A stretch of DNA of 64,000 nucleotides from Bacteroidaceae bacterium (GCA_024699495.1 JAILPK010000025.1:37107-101106), one strand, 5' to 3'. Counted from the stretch's first letter, positions 1 through 9,594 are shown. Notes: generated from the letters alone by a model not told the origin. Translations and numbers: made by a program.

Positions 1-967
1 TGCGTTGACGATTTTTAAGGCTTGTGTTTATTTGGTCTATCAGATCTTGGAAGATGTGTTCAACTGGGGAAGCCGATTTGTCCCCATGCTCGTTAACAAC
101 AACATTAAGTCCGCGTGGAATCAGTTTAATCTCGATGTCTGTGCCGGCTTCTATGGGGTCTCCGTCATAGTGGATGACGCCGGGCTTTTCCCTATGCACG
201 CGCATCGACTGACATTGGAAAGAGCGTGTGTGCGGATTCTCATCTATATTCTTACCAAGCATTTGAACCACAACCTGAGCAGCCTCAAGAACGTTGAAAG
301 GCTCCAGGATGGTCACGTCCATCAGACCGTCGCTCATCGAGGCATGAGGAGCTATGTAGAAGTTGTTCCCATATTGTGATGCATTTCCACAAGCAATGAG
401 AAATGCATGATAGTGTGTCTTCTTGCCATCCACTTCTATCTCATAGGTCTCGGGCTTGTAAGCAAGTGAACTTTTTACTGTATTATCTACATACGATATG
501 AGGCCGCGTTTGCTGCTGTCGGCAAATTTCTCACTTATGAAGGCGTCGAAGCCCATCCCACAAGTGCAAAAAAACGGGTTGTCGTTGATGAGACCATAGT
601 CGAGTTGTTTGATCTGGCAGTCGGCGATAACTGACAGGGCGCCCTCGGGATTCATGGGAATCAGCAAATGACGCGCTAACCCATTCCCGCTACCCATTGG
701 AACTATTCCCAATGCAGTTTGCGTGTGTCGTAGTGAGCGTGCGACCTCGTTTACAGTTCCGTCTCCACCGATAGCGACACAAACATCATAACCATCTGTG
801 GCAGCCTTGTTAGCCAACTCTGCGGCGTGACCTCTGTGGTCAGTCCATTCCACCTTCCATTCGAACTGGTCTTCTGGAAGAAATCTTGGCAGAGCTTCAA
901 TTATAGGACGCTTGTCTCGGGTGCCGGAGATAGGATTTGCGATGAAAAGAAGTCGTTTGTGTTTCAT
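1..967 (-). CDS. Diacylglycerol kinase family lipid kinase (3' end truncated at window edge)
   Basis: Minus-strand translation from ATG at 967: MKHKRLLFIANPISGTRDKRPIIEALPRF...VCVAIGGDGTVNEVARSL...LGIVPMGSGNGLARHL; GGDGT and GSGNGLAR motifs. Not in ORF track because it runs off the edge. Confidence 0.9.
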   Translation of the reverse strand, partial: MKHKRLLFIANPISGTRDKRPIIEALPRFLPEDQFEWKVEWTDHRGHAAELANKAATDGYDVCVAIGGDGTVNEVARSLRHTQTALGIVPMGSGNGLARHLLIPMNPEGALSVIADCQIKQLDYGLINDNPFFCTCGMGFDAFISEKFADSSKRGLISYVDNTVKSSLAYKPETYEIEVDGKKTHYHAFLIACGNASQYGNNFYIAPHASMSDGLMDVTILEPFNVLEAAQVVVQMLGKNIDENPHTRSFQCQSMRVHREKPGVIHYDGDPIEAGTDIEIKLIPRGLNVVVNEHGDKSASPVEHIFQDLIDQINTSLKNRQR

Positions 968-1078
968 ATTCGGGTGCAAATATACGTTTTTTTACGACCT
1001 TAGTATGAAAAGCGGTGCAAAAGAAGATTAAAAATAAGTTTTTTATCAATTTTAATACTGCATTAACAAAATATTGTT

Positions 1079-1086
1079 TAACTTTG
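1079..1086 (+). promoter_or_regulatory. Bacteroidetes -7 element TAACTTTG upstream of spt
   Basis: TAnnTTTG match about 65 nt upstream of the ATG at 1151. Confidence 0.45.
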
Positions 1087-1150
1087 CCCCGATTTTTAAC
1101 AATCTACTAAGTAAGTATTATTACATATCCTAATTATACATTAATATTAT

Positions 1151-2341
1151 ATGGGATTATTACAAGAAAAACTGTCCAAATACACCCTTCCGCAGAAGTA
1201 TAAGGCTTTGGGCATTTATCCCTATTTCCGGGAGATTGAAGGGAAACAGGGCACGGAGGTGATAATGGATGGGCACCGCGTTTTGATGTTTGGCTCAAAT
1301 GCTTATACGGGCTTGACAGGTGACGAACGTGTTATAAATGCTGGTATTGAAGCTATGAAAAAGTATGGTAGCGGATGTGCCGGCAGTCGGTTTCTCAATG
1401 GCACGCTTGACTTGCATGTTCAGTTGGAACATGAGTTGGCTGAGTTTGTAGGAAAGGACGAAGCTTTGTGTTTCAGCACGGGATTTACCGTGAACAGCGG
1501 CGTTTTGGCCGTGTTGACTGACCATCACGATTTCATCATCTGTGACGACCGCGACCATGCTTCTATAGTTGATGGAACTCGCTCAAGTTTCTCACGCCGC
1601 TTGAAATATAAGCATAATGACATGGAGGATTTGGAAAAGCAACTCCAGAACTGCCCAGTCGAGGCTGTGAAGCTGATAGTGGTGGATGGAGTGTTCTCTA
1701 TGGAAGGAGATCTCTGCAAACTGCCCGAGATAGTCGCCCTGAAGCACAAATATCCAGGCACGGCTATAATGGTTGACGAAGCTCACGGCATTGGCGTCTT
1801 TGGCCGTCAGGGACGTGGCGTCTGTGACCATTTCGGACTGACCGACGAGGTAGATCTTATTATGGGAACCTTCTCCAAGAGTCTTGCTTCTATTGGCGGT
1901 TTCATTGCTGCTGACAGCACTACCATCAACTATCTGCGTCACAACACAAGGACATATATTTTCTCCGCTTCCGACACTCCGGCTGCCACTGCCGCTGCCC
2001 GTGAGGCCCTGCATATTATCCAGAATGAGCCCGAACGTCTCAGCGCATTGTGGGATGTTACCAACTATGCCTTGAAGCGTTTCCGCGATGCCGGGTTTGA
2101 GATTGGAGACACCGAAAGCCCAATTATCCCACTTTATGTGCGTGATGTTGACAAAACATTCCTTGTGACAAAGCAGGCATTTGAAGCTGGCGTCTTCATT
2201 AACCCCGTGATACCTCCAGCCTGTGCGCCGCAAGACACTCTTGTGCGGTTTGCGCTTATGGCCACCCACACAAAAGAGCAGGTGGATGAAGCCGTAGAGG
2301 CACTGACGAAAGTATTCCGTGATTTGGAACTTATAAAGTGA
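1151..2341 (+). CDS. spt: Serine palmitoyltransferase / alpha-oxoamine synthase (PLP-dependent)
   Basis: 396 aa; FGSNAYTGL, GSGCAGSRFLNGT, VDEAHGIGVFGRQGRG, GTFSKSLASIGGF motifs typical of the SPT/KBL family. Confidence 0.9.
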   Translation: MGLLQEKLSKYTLPQKYKALGIYPYFREIEGKQGTEVIMDGHRVLMFGSNAYTGLTGDERVINAGIEAMKKYGSGCAGSRFLNGTLDLHVQLEHELAEFVGKDEALCFSTGFTVNSGVLAVLTDHHDFIICDDRDHASIVDGTRSSFSRRLKYKHNDMEDLEKQLQNCPVEAVKLIVVDGVFSMEGDLCKLPEIVALKHKYPGTAIMVDEAHGIGVFGRQGRGVCDHFGLTDEVDLIMGTFSKSLASIGGFIAADSTTINYLRHNTRTYIFSASDTPAATAAAREALHIIQNEPERLSALWDVTNYALKRFRDAGFEIGDTESPIIPLYVRDVDKTFLVTKQAFEAGVFINPVIPPACAPQDTLVRFALMATHTKEQVDEAVEALTKVFRDLELIK

Positions 2342-2376
2342 CAATATCTCATTTTTGAGAAATTTCCGTCGAAAAG

Positions 2377-2408
2377 TTTGGCAGAGTGCATTAAAAAGCC
2401 TACCTTTG
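2377..2408 (+). promoter_or_regulatory. Bacteroidetes sigma promoter TTTG-N20-TACCTTTG driving the tRNA-Lys pair
   Basis: TTTG at 2377-2380, 20-nt spacer, TACCTTTG at 2401-2408, 22 nt upstream of the first tRNA. Confidence 0.75.
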
Positions 2409-2430
2409 CACCCGCAAAACGAAAATGGAT

Positions 2431-2503
2431 GCGTCCTTAGCTCAGTTGGTAGAGCAATTGACTCTTAATCAATGGGTCCAGGGTTCGAGCCCCTGAGGGC
2501 GTA
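2431..2503 (+). tRNA. tRNA-Lys (CTT)
   Basis: Cloverleaf: gcgtcct acceptor, D-arm gctc/gagc, anticodon loop CTCTTAA, T-arm caggg TTCGAGC ccctg. Confidence 0.95.
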
Positions 2504-2542
2504 CTCCTATAGGCGCGAGGCAGCCGAAAAAGTCTCATATAT

Positions 2543-2615
2543 GCGTCCTTAGCTCAGTTGGTAGAGCAATTGACTCTTAATCAATGGGTCCAGGGTTCGA
2601 ACCCCTGAGGGCGTA
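2543..2615 (+). tRNA. tRNA-Lys (CTT), tandem duplicate
   Basis: Identical to the 2431-2503 copy except T-loop TTCGAAC. Confidence 0.95.
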
Positions 2616-2754
2616 CTTTTGAAGAGAGAACTTCACAGTTTAAATTGTGGAGTTCTCTTGTTATTTCCTTTATATTCATTGATTTTTGTCAAGATTTTAT
2701 GCTGAAAGACACATTTTTAGCCTTTTTCAATTATTATTTTGGGATAAAATGTAT

Positions 2755-2762
2755 TATCTTTG
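2755..2762 (+). promoter_or_regulatory. -7 element TATCTTTG
   Basis: TAnnTTTG about 59 nt upstream of ATG 2821. Confidence 0.4.
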
Positions 2763-2820
2763 CAGTGCCTAAAGAAAAAGGCATATCACTATTATTAAAC
2801 GATATTTAAGTAAAAAGATC

Positions 2821-3021
2821 ATGTTTGAGAAAGCAGGTGAAATCGCAGGTGCTATTTGGACAGCCCTGAACGAGAACGGCGCACTCAGCGCAAAGGATTT
2901 GAAGAAAGCTACAAAAGTGAAAACTGAAAAGGATTTGTATCTCGGCCTTGGTTGGTTGCTCCGTGAGGACAAACTCAACGTTGCTGGCGACGAGAAAGAG
3001 CCAATGTTCTGCCTCAAGTAA
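2821..3021 (+). CDS. Small winged-helix domain-containing protein
   Basis: 66 aa MFEKAGEIAGAIWTALNENGALSAKDLKKATKVKTEKDLYLGLGWLLREDKL; Bacteroidetes small wHTH pattern. Confidence 0.8.
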   Translation: MFEKAGEIAGAIWTALNENGALSAKDLKKATKVKTEKDLYLGLGWLLREDKLNVAGDEKEPMFCLK

Positions 3022-3220
3022 GAATTCTTATCCGAAGTCATTTTTGATTCTGAATAACCTTATGGATATAGTTCTGAGTTCAGAACTGCCCCATAGATAT
3101 ATTTCAGGTTGAAGATGATTTTCAGGCCGAGTTCTGAAAAACGAATTGTCTATTTGATGGAGTCTTGATTTATTATCGCACTACTGAAGACGTTCGGCAG
3201 AATTACAAAAAAACAAAAAG

Positions 3221-3250
3221 AAATAGTTCCCGCGGGGAACTATTTTTTTT
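3221..3250 (+). terminator. Rho-independent terminator (possibly bidirectional)
   Basis: AAATAGTTCCCGCGGGGAACTATTT hairpin followed by a T-run; A-rich on the other side. Confidence 0.85.
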
Positions 3251-3330
3251 ATATATTACCTATTACATGCAGAAGGCATAAATCCGAGGCGTAGCTGCTG
3301 ACAATCCTCTGACTTCCAAGATTTTTATAT

Positions 3331-3408
3331 CTTTTCTAGTCAGCAAGTCTTTTCTAGTCAGCAAGTCTTTTCTAGTCAGCATGTCTTCAAGCCAACAAGT
3401 CTTCAAGT
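3331..3408. repeat. 18-bp tandem repeat CTTTTCTAGTCAGCAAGT x3 plus degenerate units
   Basis: Units at 3331, 3349 and 3367, then cttcaagccaacaagt cttcaagt. Confidence 0.9.
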
Positions 3409-3471
3409 CTTTGGGTTGATGGCTTAAAGAAGTGCTGAGAGTGGAAAAAGTTTTGCAATCTGCGGACGAAG

Positions 3472-3897
3472 TCAGAATTGCCACCATTTCTTTTTTCTTG
3501 GTGGAAGAGAATCTTGTGAATAGGTCTGCTCAAGAAGAATCTGCTCGTATGTCTTGCCTTCTGAGATGATCTGATATATTGTGCCCCAGTCGGGAAGACC
3601 GCCCACATTGCGGTCGTCAATCCACATATCAACTTTCAGCTTACGGCTAAAATGCATATTCTTATTCACATCCTCTTCGGGAAAGTCGCGGTTGACTGCA
3701 TAAAACTCTATTCCGCGCTCTGCACACCAGTCAACAGCCTCCTGCAACAATTCTCCTTCACGCACCGACCATAGAATCAGTTTGTGCCGATCCGCGATGA
3801 GCATACGTAGGGTTTCGCAGGCAAAAGGTATTTCCTCGCCAATATCCGGGTAACGATGGGTGACGATGGTTCCGTCGAAGTCAACAGCAATAGTCAT
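3472..3897 (-). CDS. HAD-like hydrolase (BT0820-type)
   Basis: 141 aa starting MTIAVDFDGTIVTHRYP; DxDGT motif and WIDDRN. Confidence 0.8.
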   Translation of the reverse strand: MTIAVDFDGTIVTHRYPDIGEEIPFACETLRMLIADRHKLILWSVREGELLQEAVDWCAERGIEFYAVNRDFPEEDVNKNMHFSRKLKVDMWIDDRNVGGLPDWGTIYQIISEGKTYEQILLEQTYSQDSLPPRKKKWWQF

Positions 3898-4050
3898 TAT
3901 ATATTTATAATGTAAAAATAATCGTTTTGTGTCTTATAAACGAAAATGTAAGATAAGGTTGAATATAAAAACTCGTGCAAATGTACATCAAAAAACTGTA
4001 AAAAGGGCATATTTTGTTGAATTTTTTTAGGCCGTCTGAAAGAAATTCGT

Positions 4051-4058
4051 TATATTTG
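4051..4058 (+). promoter_or_regulatory. -7 element TATATTTG
   Basis: TAnnTTTG 51 nt upstream of ATG 4109. Confidence 0.45.
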
Positions 4059-4108
4059 CAGCGTTTAAATGATTTTTCACGTTATTTTCTAACTTAAAAG
4101 TTCTATTT

Positions 4109-7100
4109 ATGAAACAGAAACTACTTTCTGTAATCGCATTCTTAGGAATTTCAACTGCCGCATTCGCTGCCGTAGGTGACGATGTGACATCCACGTATCT
4201 TAAGAATGCCGATTTCAGTGCGGGGCAGCCTGTATCCGGGTTTATCTGCACTTATGACTATGACATGGAGACGAACAGTGCCACTATGTTTGGTATGCAG
4301 CCTGTCACAGAATGGGTCGCAAGTTCTCCGTCTGACAACACTCTTCTAGACGGTCGCACAGACAACGCCAATGCTAAAGCAGCCGGCGTGTTTGCCATTG
4401 CTAGCGAAGATTCGTACCTCGGCGGAACTGCTTATCTTGCTCCGTCATTTGCTCCGGACGAGTCTGTCGAAGGACAGGTTCTTGGTTTCGTAGCTGTTTG
4501 GGGAGCCCGTGCACAATATACTCAGGCTGTCTCTCTGCCTGCTGGTGCATATCGCATCATTATCCCTGCATATAATGCAGGTGGCGCAACCGCTATCTCA
4601 TCAAACCTTTGCGGTTTCGAGACTTCCGACGGCACTCAGTACTTCTCCAAGAAACTCACTTGGACTGAGGGTGAATGGGAGAATGACACAATCGAATTCC
4701 TCTTGTCCGAGGCTGCCGAGGGTGTTATCTCTGTCGGTTATGTAGCAGGCAATGCCGGTTCTGCCGGAATGCCTCACCTCTTCTACAATCAGGTGATTAT
4801 CCAGGAAGGCGATGCCCAGGCTCTTATCCAGATTGAGATTGATGCTGCCAAGGAGCGTCTGCTCGCTGTTATTACCGATGGTGAAGAGATTGGTGTGAAC
4901 ACCTCCGCTGCTCAGGAAGTTTACGACAATCCTGCTGCAACTCTGCAGGAGGTTGAAGCTGCCATCCTCTCTCAGAAAGACATTAATGAGAAGGGTCTGA
5001 CAGACTTTACAGACTTCTTCATCAACAACGCCCACTTCTCTAACGGAACTCCTCTTGATGGTGGTGTCTGCACATATGACTACGACATCGAGACCCATCA
5101 GGACAAGGGTGCTCTCTATTATGGTATGCAGGAAGTGGATTCATGGATTCCAAGTAACACCAATGAGAATGCCCGCGCCAGCGGCGTCTTTGCAGTAGGT
5201 TCTCCTGAGACTATATGGCTCGGTGGCCCTGGCTACGCAACTCCTGAGAAGAAGGCTAACGGTTCTTCTACCGGTAATATCTTCGGTTTCGTAAGTGTTT
5301 GGACTGCCTCCAGCAGTTACACTCAGAACGTAACATTGCCTGCCGGAACATATACTATCACTATCCCGACATATAATGGTGGTGGTACAGGAAATATCGC
5401 AAAGAACCTCTGCGGCTTTATTTCAGCTGATGGAGATGAGTATCTCGCTACAACTACTTCATTCCCCGTTGGCGAATGGAAGGAAGAGACTATCCGCTTC
5501 ACCCTTGATGAGGAGACCGCAGGTGTGATCAGCATCGGTTACACTGCTGCAAACGCAGGTTCCGGCTCAATGCCTCACCTCTGGATTGATGAGTTCCTGC
5601 TGAAGTTCAGCGGCGTTACTGAGATTAAGCCCAGCCTTATCGCTTTGCAGAGTGCAGTACGCAGCGCTGAGTCCTACACCACATTTGACGACGGACAGTA
5701 TGAGGCAACCCTGAAAACTAAGGTTGAAGAAGCTTTTGCTGCTGCTATAGATCTTGTAAATGCAAGCAGCGAGGATGACGACGCAAACGTTGCAGCTACT
5801 ACAGCCCTGAACAACATCGTGAGCGAGGCCCGTGTCAGCCGTGCTAAGTATGTAGAGTTCTACACTTTCATCAATGGCGCATTAACTGAGGCTATCGAGC
5901 AGTATTTTGACCAGCCCAACTTCGAATCTCTTGTAAGCTCACTCGAAGAACTCGAGGATGAATACAACACAGCATACGAGGAAGGCTCATATACAACAGA
6001 GCAGATCAACGAGGCTATTTCCGGCCTCAACACCACGATCAAGGATGCTGTCAAGGCTGTGTTCGACCAGGCTGTCGCTTCTGGTGAAAAGCTGGCCAAC
6101 CCGATTGACATCACCAGCCTCTATGAGGAGATGACCATTCCTTACACCACCTCTCAGGCAGCTTACTCAGGCAGCATCTGGAAGAATGAGACTGGCACAG
6201 GCAACTTCAAGACTAACTACAGCACTGCTGAAGTATGGAATGCTTCTCCTTTCAATATCTACCGTGAGCTAACCGACATGCCTAAGGGTAAATATACCAT
6301 TACTGTTAAGGCATTTTATCGCACCGCAGATCAGCAGACCAATTATGACAACTACCAGTTGGAGCAGACCGACCTGGCATTCGTCTATGGTGGCTATTCA
6401 AAGAGCCCTCTGCTGAACATTGTTGAATTTGCTTCTCAGGATTCAACCGCATACACCGATGTGTCCAAGATTGTTACAGAGACCGGTTCTCTCTTCGTTC
6501 CGAACTCTCAGCTGGCTGCACACAACGTGTTTGAAGCTGATGAGGATAAAGTTACCCTGAGCACCGTTTCCACAGCCCTCGGCCAGAATGGTACTCTTAC
6601 CTTCGGTATCAAGAGTGAGCAGATGGAAGCTAACTCTTGGGTAGTATGGGCTGATTTCCGCCTCTACTATAATGCTGCTGATGCTTCTGACCTGAATCCT
6701 GAAATCGAAGGCCTTATCGAAGTTGCTACAGCACAACTGGACAACACCGGTGGTGTTCTTGCAGCTGAGAACGGCTTGCAGCAGGCTATTGAAACTGGTA
6801 ACGCTGCTATTGAAGCTGATGACGAAGCCAGCAAACTGTCTGCTATCGATGCTCTGAATGCTGCTATTGCTTATGCCAAGGAGAGCGTGACCCTCGCTGC
6901 TGAGTTCGCAGAGATCCTCCAGAGCTACAACGACCGTCTTGACCTGTCTATGATTGAGTCTGAGGACGAGTCCTTCTACGCATTGCTTGAGGAAATTGCA
7001 AACCAAAGTGAAAATGGTGACTACTTCGACAGCAACGAGCAAATCACCACTTGGATTAAGCAGATGCGCGAAGGATGGGTAATCTACGTTCTCGGTCAGG

Positions 7101-7867
7101 ATCTTTCCGAGGCTTCTCTTGATAACCCCGTTGACGTGACTGAGGCTCTTGTTAATCCTGATTTCAGCGAGGATAACCACACTAATGGCTGGATTATCGA
7201 GACCGAAGCTACAAGTGGCAACCGCGGTACCTATGAGAATGGATTCCTCGAGTTCTGGAATGTAAATGCAGGGTGGACTATCTATCAGGAGCTGCCTACT
7301 CTGAAGGCCGGTTACTACAGCCTGGTAGTAGAGGGCCTCTATCGTCCGGTTGGCATGGATGCAGTTGTTGATAGCCTCAATAACGGCAGTGCTATTGCTC
7401 AACATGTCTATATCTTCGCTGGCGACAGCAAGACTCCTATCATGAGCTGGGCTGACACTGAAAACGGAGCTTACCTGAATTCTCCAGTTCCCGAAGGTGT
7501 TACTTATGCTGAGAAGATTCTTGCTTCCAATGACACCCTCTATGCTCCTAACACCCGCGCACAACTCGCTTCCTTCACAGCTGAAGGCCGCTACCTCAAC
7601 ACATTCAACTTTAAGTATGAAGATGGTCAGGGCGCTATCCGACTGGGTCTGCTTCAGAACACCCTCAACGCTGGTGACTGGGCTCCGTTCGGTAACATCC
7701 AACTCTACTATATCGGTACGGAAGAACCCGATGCAGTCAAGAGTGTAGAAGCCGCTGATGTGCTTGCAGCCGGTAAGAACGACATCTACAACCTGGCTGG
7801 ACAACGTGTCAGCAAGGCTAAGAAGGGTCTCTACATCATCGGTGGCCGCAAGGTCGTTGTGAAATAA
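4109..7867 (+). CDS. Large secreted/surface protein with duplicated N-terminal domains and C-terminal sorting-like tail
   Basis: 1252 aa; signal peptide MKQKLLSVIAFLGISTAAFA; repeated blocks (FICTYDYDMET.. / GVCTYDYDIET..); C-terminus YNLAGQRVSKAKKGLYIIGGRKVVVK. Confidence 0.85.
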   Translation: MKQKLLSVIAFLGISTAAFAAVGDDVTSTYLKNADFSAGQPVSGFICTYDYDMETNSATMFGMQPVTEWVASSPSDNTLLDGRTDNANAKAAGVFAIASEDSYLGGTAYLAPSFAPDESVEGQVLGFVAVWGARAQYTQAVSLPAGAYRIIIPAYNAGGATAISSNLCGFETSDGTQYFSKKLTWTEGEWENDTIEFLLSEAAEGVISVGYVAGNAGSAGMPHLFYNQVIIQEGDAQALIQIEIDAAKERLLAVITDGEEIGVNTSAAQEVYDNPAATLQEVEAAILSQKDINEKGLTDFTDFFINNAHFSNGTPLDGGVCTYDYDIETHQDKGALYYGMQEVDSWIPSNTNENARASGVFAVGSPETIWLGGPGYATPEKKANGSSTGNIFGFVSVWTASSSYTQNVTLPAGTYTITIPTYNGGGTGNIAKNLCGFISADGDEYLATTTSFPVGEWKEETIRFTLDEETAGVISIGYTAANAGSGSMPHLWIDEFLLKFSGVTEIKPSLIALQSAVRSAESYTTFDDGQYEATLKTKVEEAFAAAIDLVNASSEDDDANVAATTALNNIVSEARVSRAKYVEFYTFINGALTEAIEQYFDQPNFESLVSSLEELEDEYNTAYEEGSYTTEQINEAISGLNTTIKDAVKAVFDQAVASGEKLANPIDITSLYEEMTIPYTTSQAAYSGSIWKNETGTGNFKTNYSTAEVWNASPFNIYRELTDMPKGKYTITVKAFYRTADQQTNYDNYQLEQTDLAFVYGGYSKSPLLNIVEFASQDSTAYTDVSKIVTETGSLFVPNSQLAAHNVFEADEDKVTLSTVSTALGQNGTLTFGIKSEQMEANSWVVWADFRLYYNAADASDLNPEIEGLIEVATAQLDNTGGVLAAENGLQQAIETGNAAIEADDEASKLSAIDALNAAIAYAKESVTLAAEFAEILQSYNDRLDLSMIESEDESFYALLEEIANQSENGDYFDSNEQITTWIKQMREGWVIYVLGQDLSEASLDNPVDVTEALVNPDFSEDNHTNGWIIETEATSGNRGTYENGFLEFWNVNAGWTIYQELPTLKAGYYSLVVEGLYRPVGMDAVVDSLNNGSAIAQHVYIFAGDSKTPIMSWADTENGAYLNSPVPEGVTYAEKILASNDTLYAPNTRAQLASFTAEGRYLNTFNFKYEDGQGAIRLGLLQNTLNAGDWAPFGNIQLYYIGTEEPDAVKSVEAADVLAAGKNDIYNLAGQRVSKAKKGLYIIGGRKVVVK

Positions 7868-7907
7868 GATTCCATGATTTAGTTAACTCTATAGATATTT
7901 AACAGAT

Positions 7908-7948
7908 TCGCCCCCGAGGTCAAGTACCTTTGGGGCGATCTTTTTTCT
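7908..7948 (+). terminator. Rho-independent terminator
   Basis: tcgcccccgaggt-caagt-acctttggggcga hairpin followed by tcttttttc. Confidence 0.85.
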
Positions 7949-7986
7949 TAAGTAGAGTTCGGATTTCGTTTGTGACGGGCCCCAAA

Positions 7987-8074
7987 ATACATCGGGGTCT
8001 ATTAGTAAATACATCAAGGTCTATTTACTAATACATCAAGGTGTATTTACAATTACATCGAGGTGTATTTGCAT
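7987..8074. repeat. 22-bp tandem array, four units ATACATCAAGGTSTATTTACTA, each an imperfect palindrome
   Basis: Units at 7987, 8009, 8031 and 8053; core AATACATC..GGTGTATT. Confidence 0.9.
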
Positions 8075-8182
8075 GTGTTCCTAAATGTGCATCAATATGG
8101 ATAGAAGTGGGTTGAATTGTGATGCATAATGCATGGCAGTGTGGACATAAGTACAAGCGATGTGTCAAGGTGCGGATGGGGG

Positions 8183-8222
8183 CAGATATATGTAAAAGTT
8201 TGTCAGATATATGTAAAAGTTT
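8183..8222. repeat. 21-bp direct duplication CAGATATATGTAAAAGTTTGT
   Basis: Two adjacent copies, next to the lpd terminator. Confidence 0.85.
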
Positions 8223-8254
8223 CGCCCCAGAGGCATCATAACCTTTGGGGCGAA
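8221..8254 (-). terminator. Hairpin terminator of the lpd/gcv operon
   Basis: ttcgccccagagg..cctttggggcgaa inverted repeat; T-rich on the minus-strand 3' side. Confidence 0.7.
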
Positions 8255-8286
8255 AGCTGTTCTCGAGTCGTTGTTCTTTAATTTCG

Positions 8287-9594
8287 TCAGGACACTTCGG
8301 TAAGCATCTCGGCAAGGGTGGGGTGGATGTGTACAATATCCCGCAGTTGGGACAAAGTCACGTCGCAATTCATTAATGCCGCTATTTCCTGAATCATATC
8401 AGCAGCATGGGAACCCAAGATATGAGCACCAATAATGCGGCCGTCAGAAGCAGTTATGATTTTCACGATTCCTTCGGAAGCTTCCGTAGCGAGTGCTTTG
8501 CCGTTTGCCCGGAACAGGGCTTTGTGGCAGCTGTATTGCTTCTCTCCGGAATCCTCCTGAACCTCAGCCTTGAGCTGTTCTTCAGTAAAGCCTACGCTTG
8601 CTGCTTCGGGCTGAGAAAAAACTGCTGCAGGCATAATATCAAGCCGGATATTGTCCTTTTTGCCCAGAATATGGTTCACCGCTCTCAGCCCTTGGTATGT
8701 GGCTGCATGCGCGAGCATCTGCCGTCCGTTGACATCTCCGATGGCGTAGATATGAGGGGCTGCCTCAAAAGTGTCGGGGTCAACAGTTATCCCTCCACGC
8801 CCGACATTGATGCTTGTGGCTTCGAGATTCAGTCCGTCAGTGTTGGCAAGACGGCCTGTAGCTACGAGTATGAGATCGGCTTCGACCTGCATAGCCTTCC
8901 CTTTCTTTGTGAAGTTCACCACTGCGCATTCTCTTTCCTCAATACTTTCCACTCCACTCTGCATATGGAACGTGATTCCACGCTTTTCAAGACTCTTGCG
9001 CAGACGTTTGGCAATTTCGGAATCCATCGTCGGCAAGCATTCTTTCATAAATTCTATTACTGTCACTTCGCTCCCGAAAGCAGAGAAACAGGAGGCAAAT
9101 TCAAGCCCTATAACGCCTGCTCCGATTATGCACAGACGAGCCGGAAGCTCTTTGAGAGCCAGCATCTCTGTGGAGGTGACTATGCGTGGGCTGTCTATCC
9201 CTTTGATAGGTGGCATCTTGGCTCTCGAGCCGGTTGCGATGATTATGTCTTTGGCTGAGAAGCATTCCTCACCGACGCAAACACAATTATCATTAACAAA
9301 CCGGGCACGCCCGCGCACAAGTGAAATGCCAGGTGCGGACAGAATCGTTTCAACTCCACTACGCAGAGATGCTACGACCTCGTCTTTGCGGGTCATTATA
9401 TCGGCGAAGTTCCGTTTACCCGTTTCCGCATCGTGGCAGAGGCTTTTTGTAGGAATGCAACCGCAGTTGAGACATGTCCCGCCAACTTCAGATGCCTCTA
9501 TGACTGTGACAGACAGGCCTTTTTCTGACGCATAGGCGGCGGCGCGATAGCCACCTGGGCCGGCGCCAATGATTATAAGATCCGAATAGTTCAT
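8287..9594 (-). CDS. lpdA: Dihydrolipoyl dehydrogenase
   Basis: GAGPGGYRAAAYA, GGTCLNCGCIPTKSL redox motif, HIHPTLAEML C-terminus. Confidence 0.95.
   Translation of the reverse strand: MNYSDLIIIGAGPGGYRAAAYASEKGLSVTVIEASEVGGTCLNCGCIPTKSLCHDAETGKRNFADIMTRKDEVVASLRSGVETILSAPGISLVRGRARFVNDNCVCVGEECFSAKDIIIATGSRAKMPPIKGIDSPRIVTSTEMLALKELPARLCIIGAGVIGLEFASCFSAFGSEVTVIEFMKECLPTMDSEIAKRLRKSLEKRGITFHMQSGVESIEERECAVVNFTKKGKAMQVEADLILVATGRLANTDGLNLEATSINVGRGGITVDPDTFEAAPHIYAIGDVNGRQMLAHAATYQGLRAVNHILGKKDNIRLDIMPAAVFSQPEAASVGFTEEQLKAEVQEDSGEKQYSCHKALFRANGKALATEASEGIVKIITASDGRIIGAHILGSHAADMIQEIAALMNCDVTLSQLRDIVHIHPTLAEMLTEVS

Noticed and set aside
5-379. Plus-strand ORF 124 aa at window start
   Set aside because: Antisense to the clear DAGK-family gene on the minus strand; no recognisable motifs.
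2431-2615. tRNA pair as an integration site for a mobile element
   Set aside because: No integrase or partial tRNA duplicate was found downstream.
6443-7804. 453-aa minus-strand ORF
   Set aside because: Antisense shadow of the large surface protein gene; composition follows the sense codons and no domain is recognisable.
8407-9535. Long plus-strand ORFs (283 and 254 aa)
   Set aside because: Antisense to lpdA, which has full canonical motifs.
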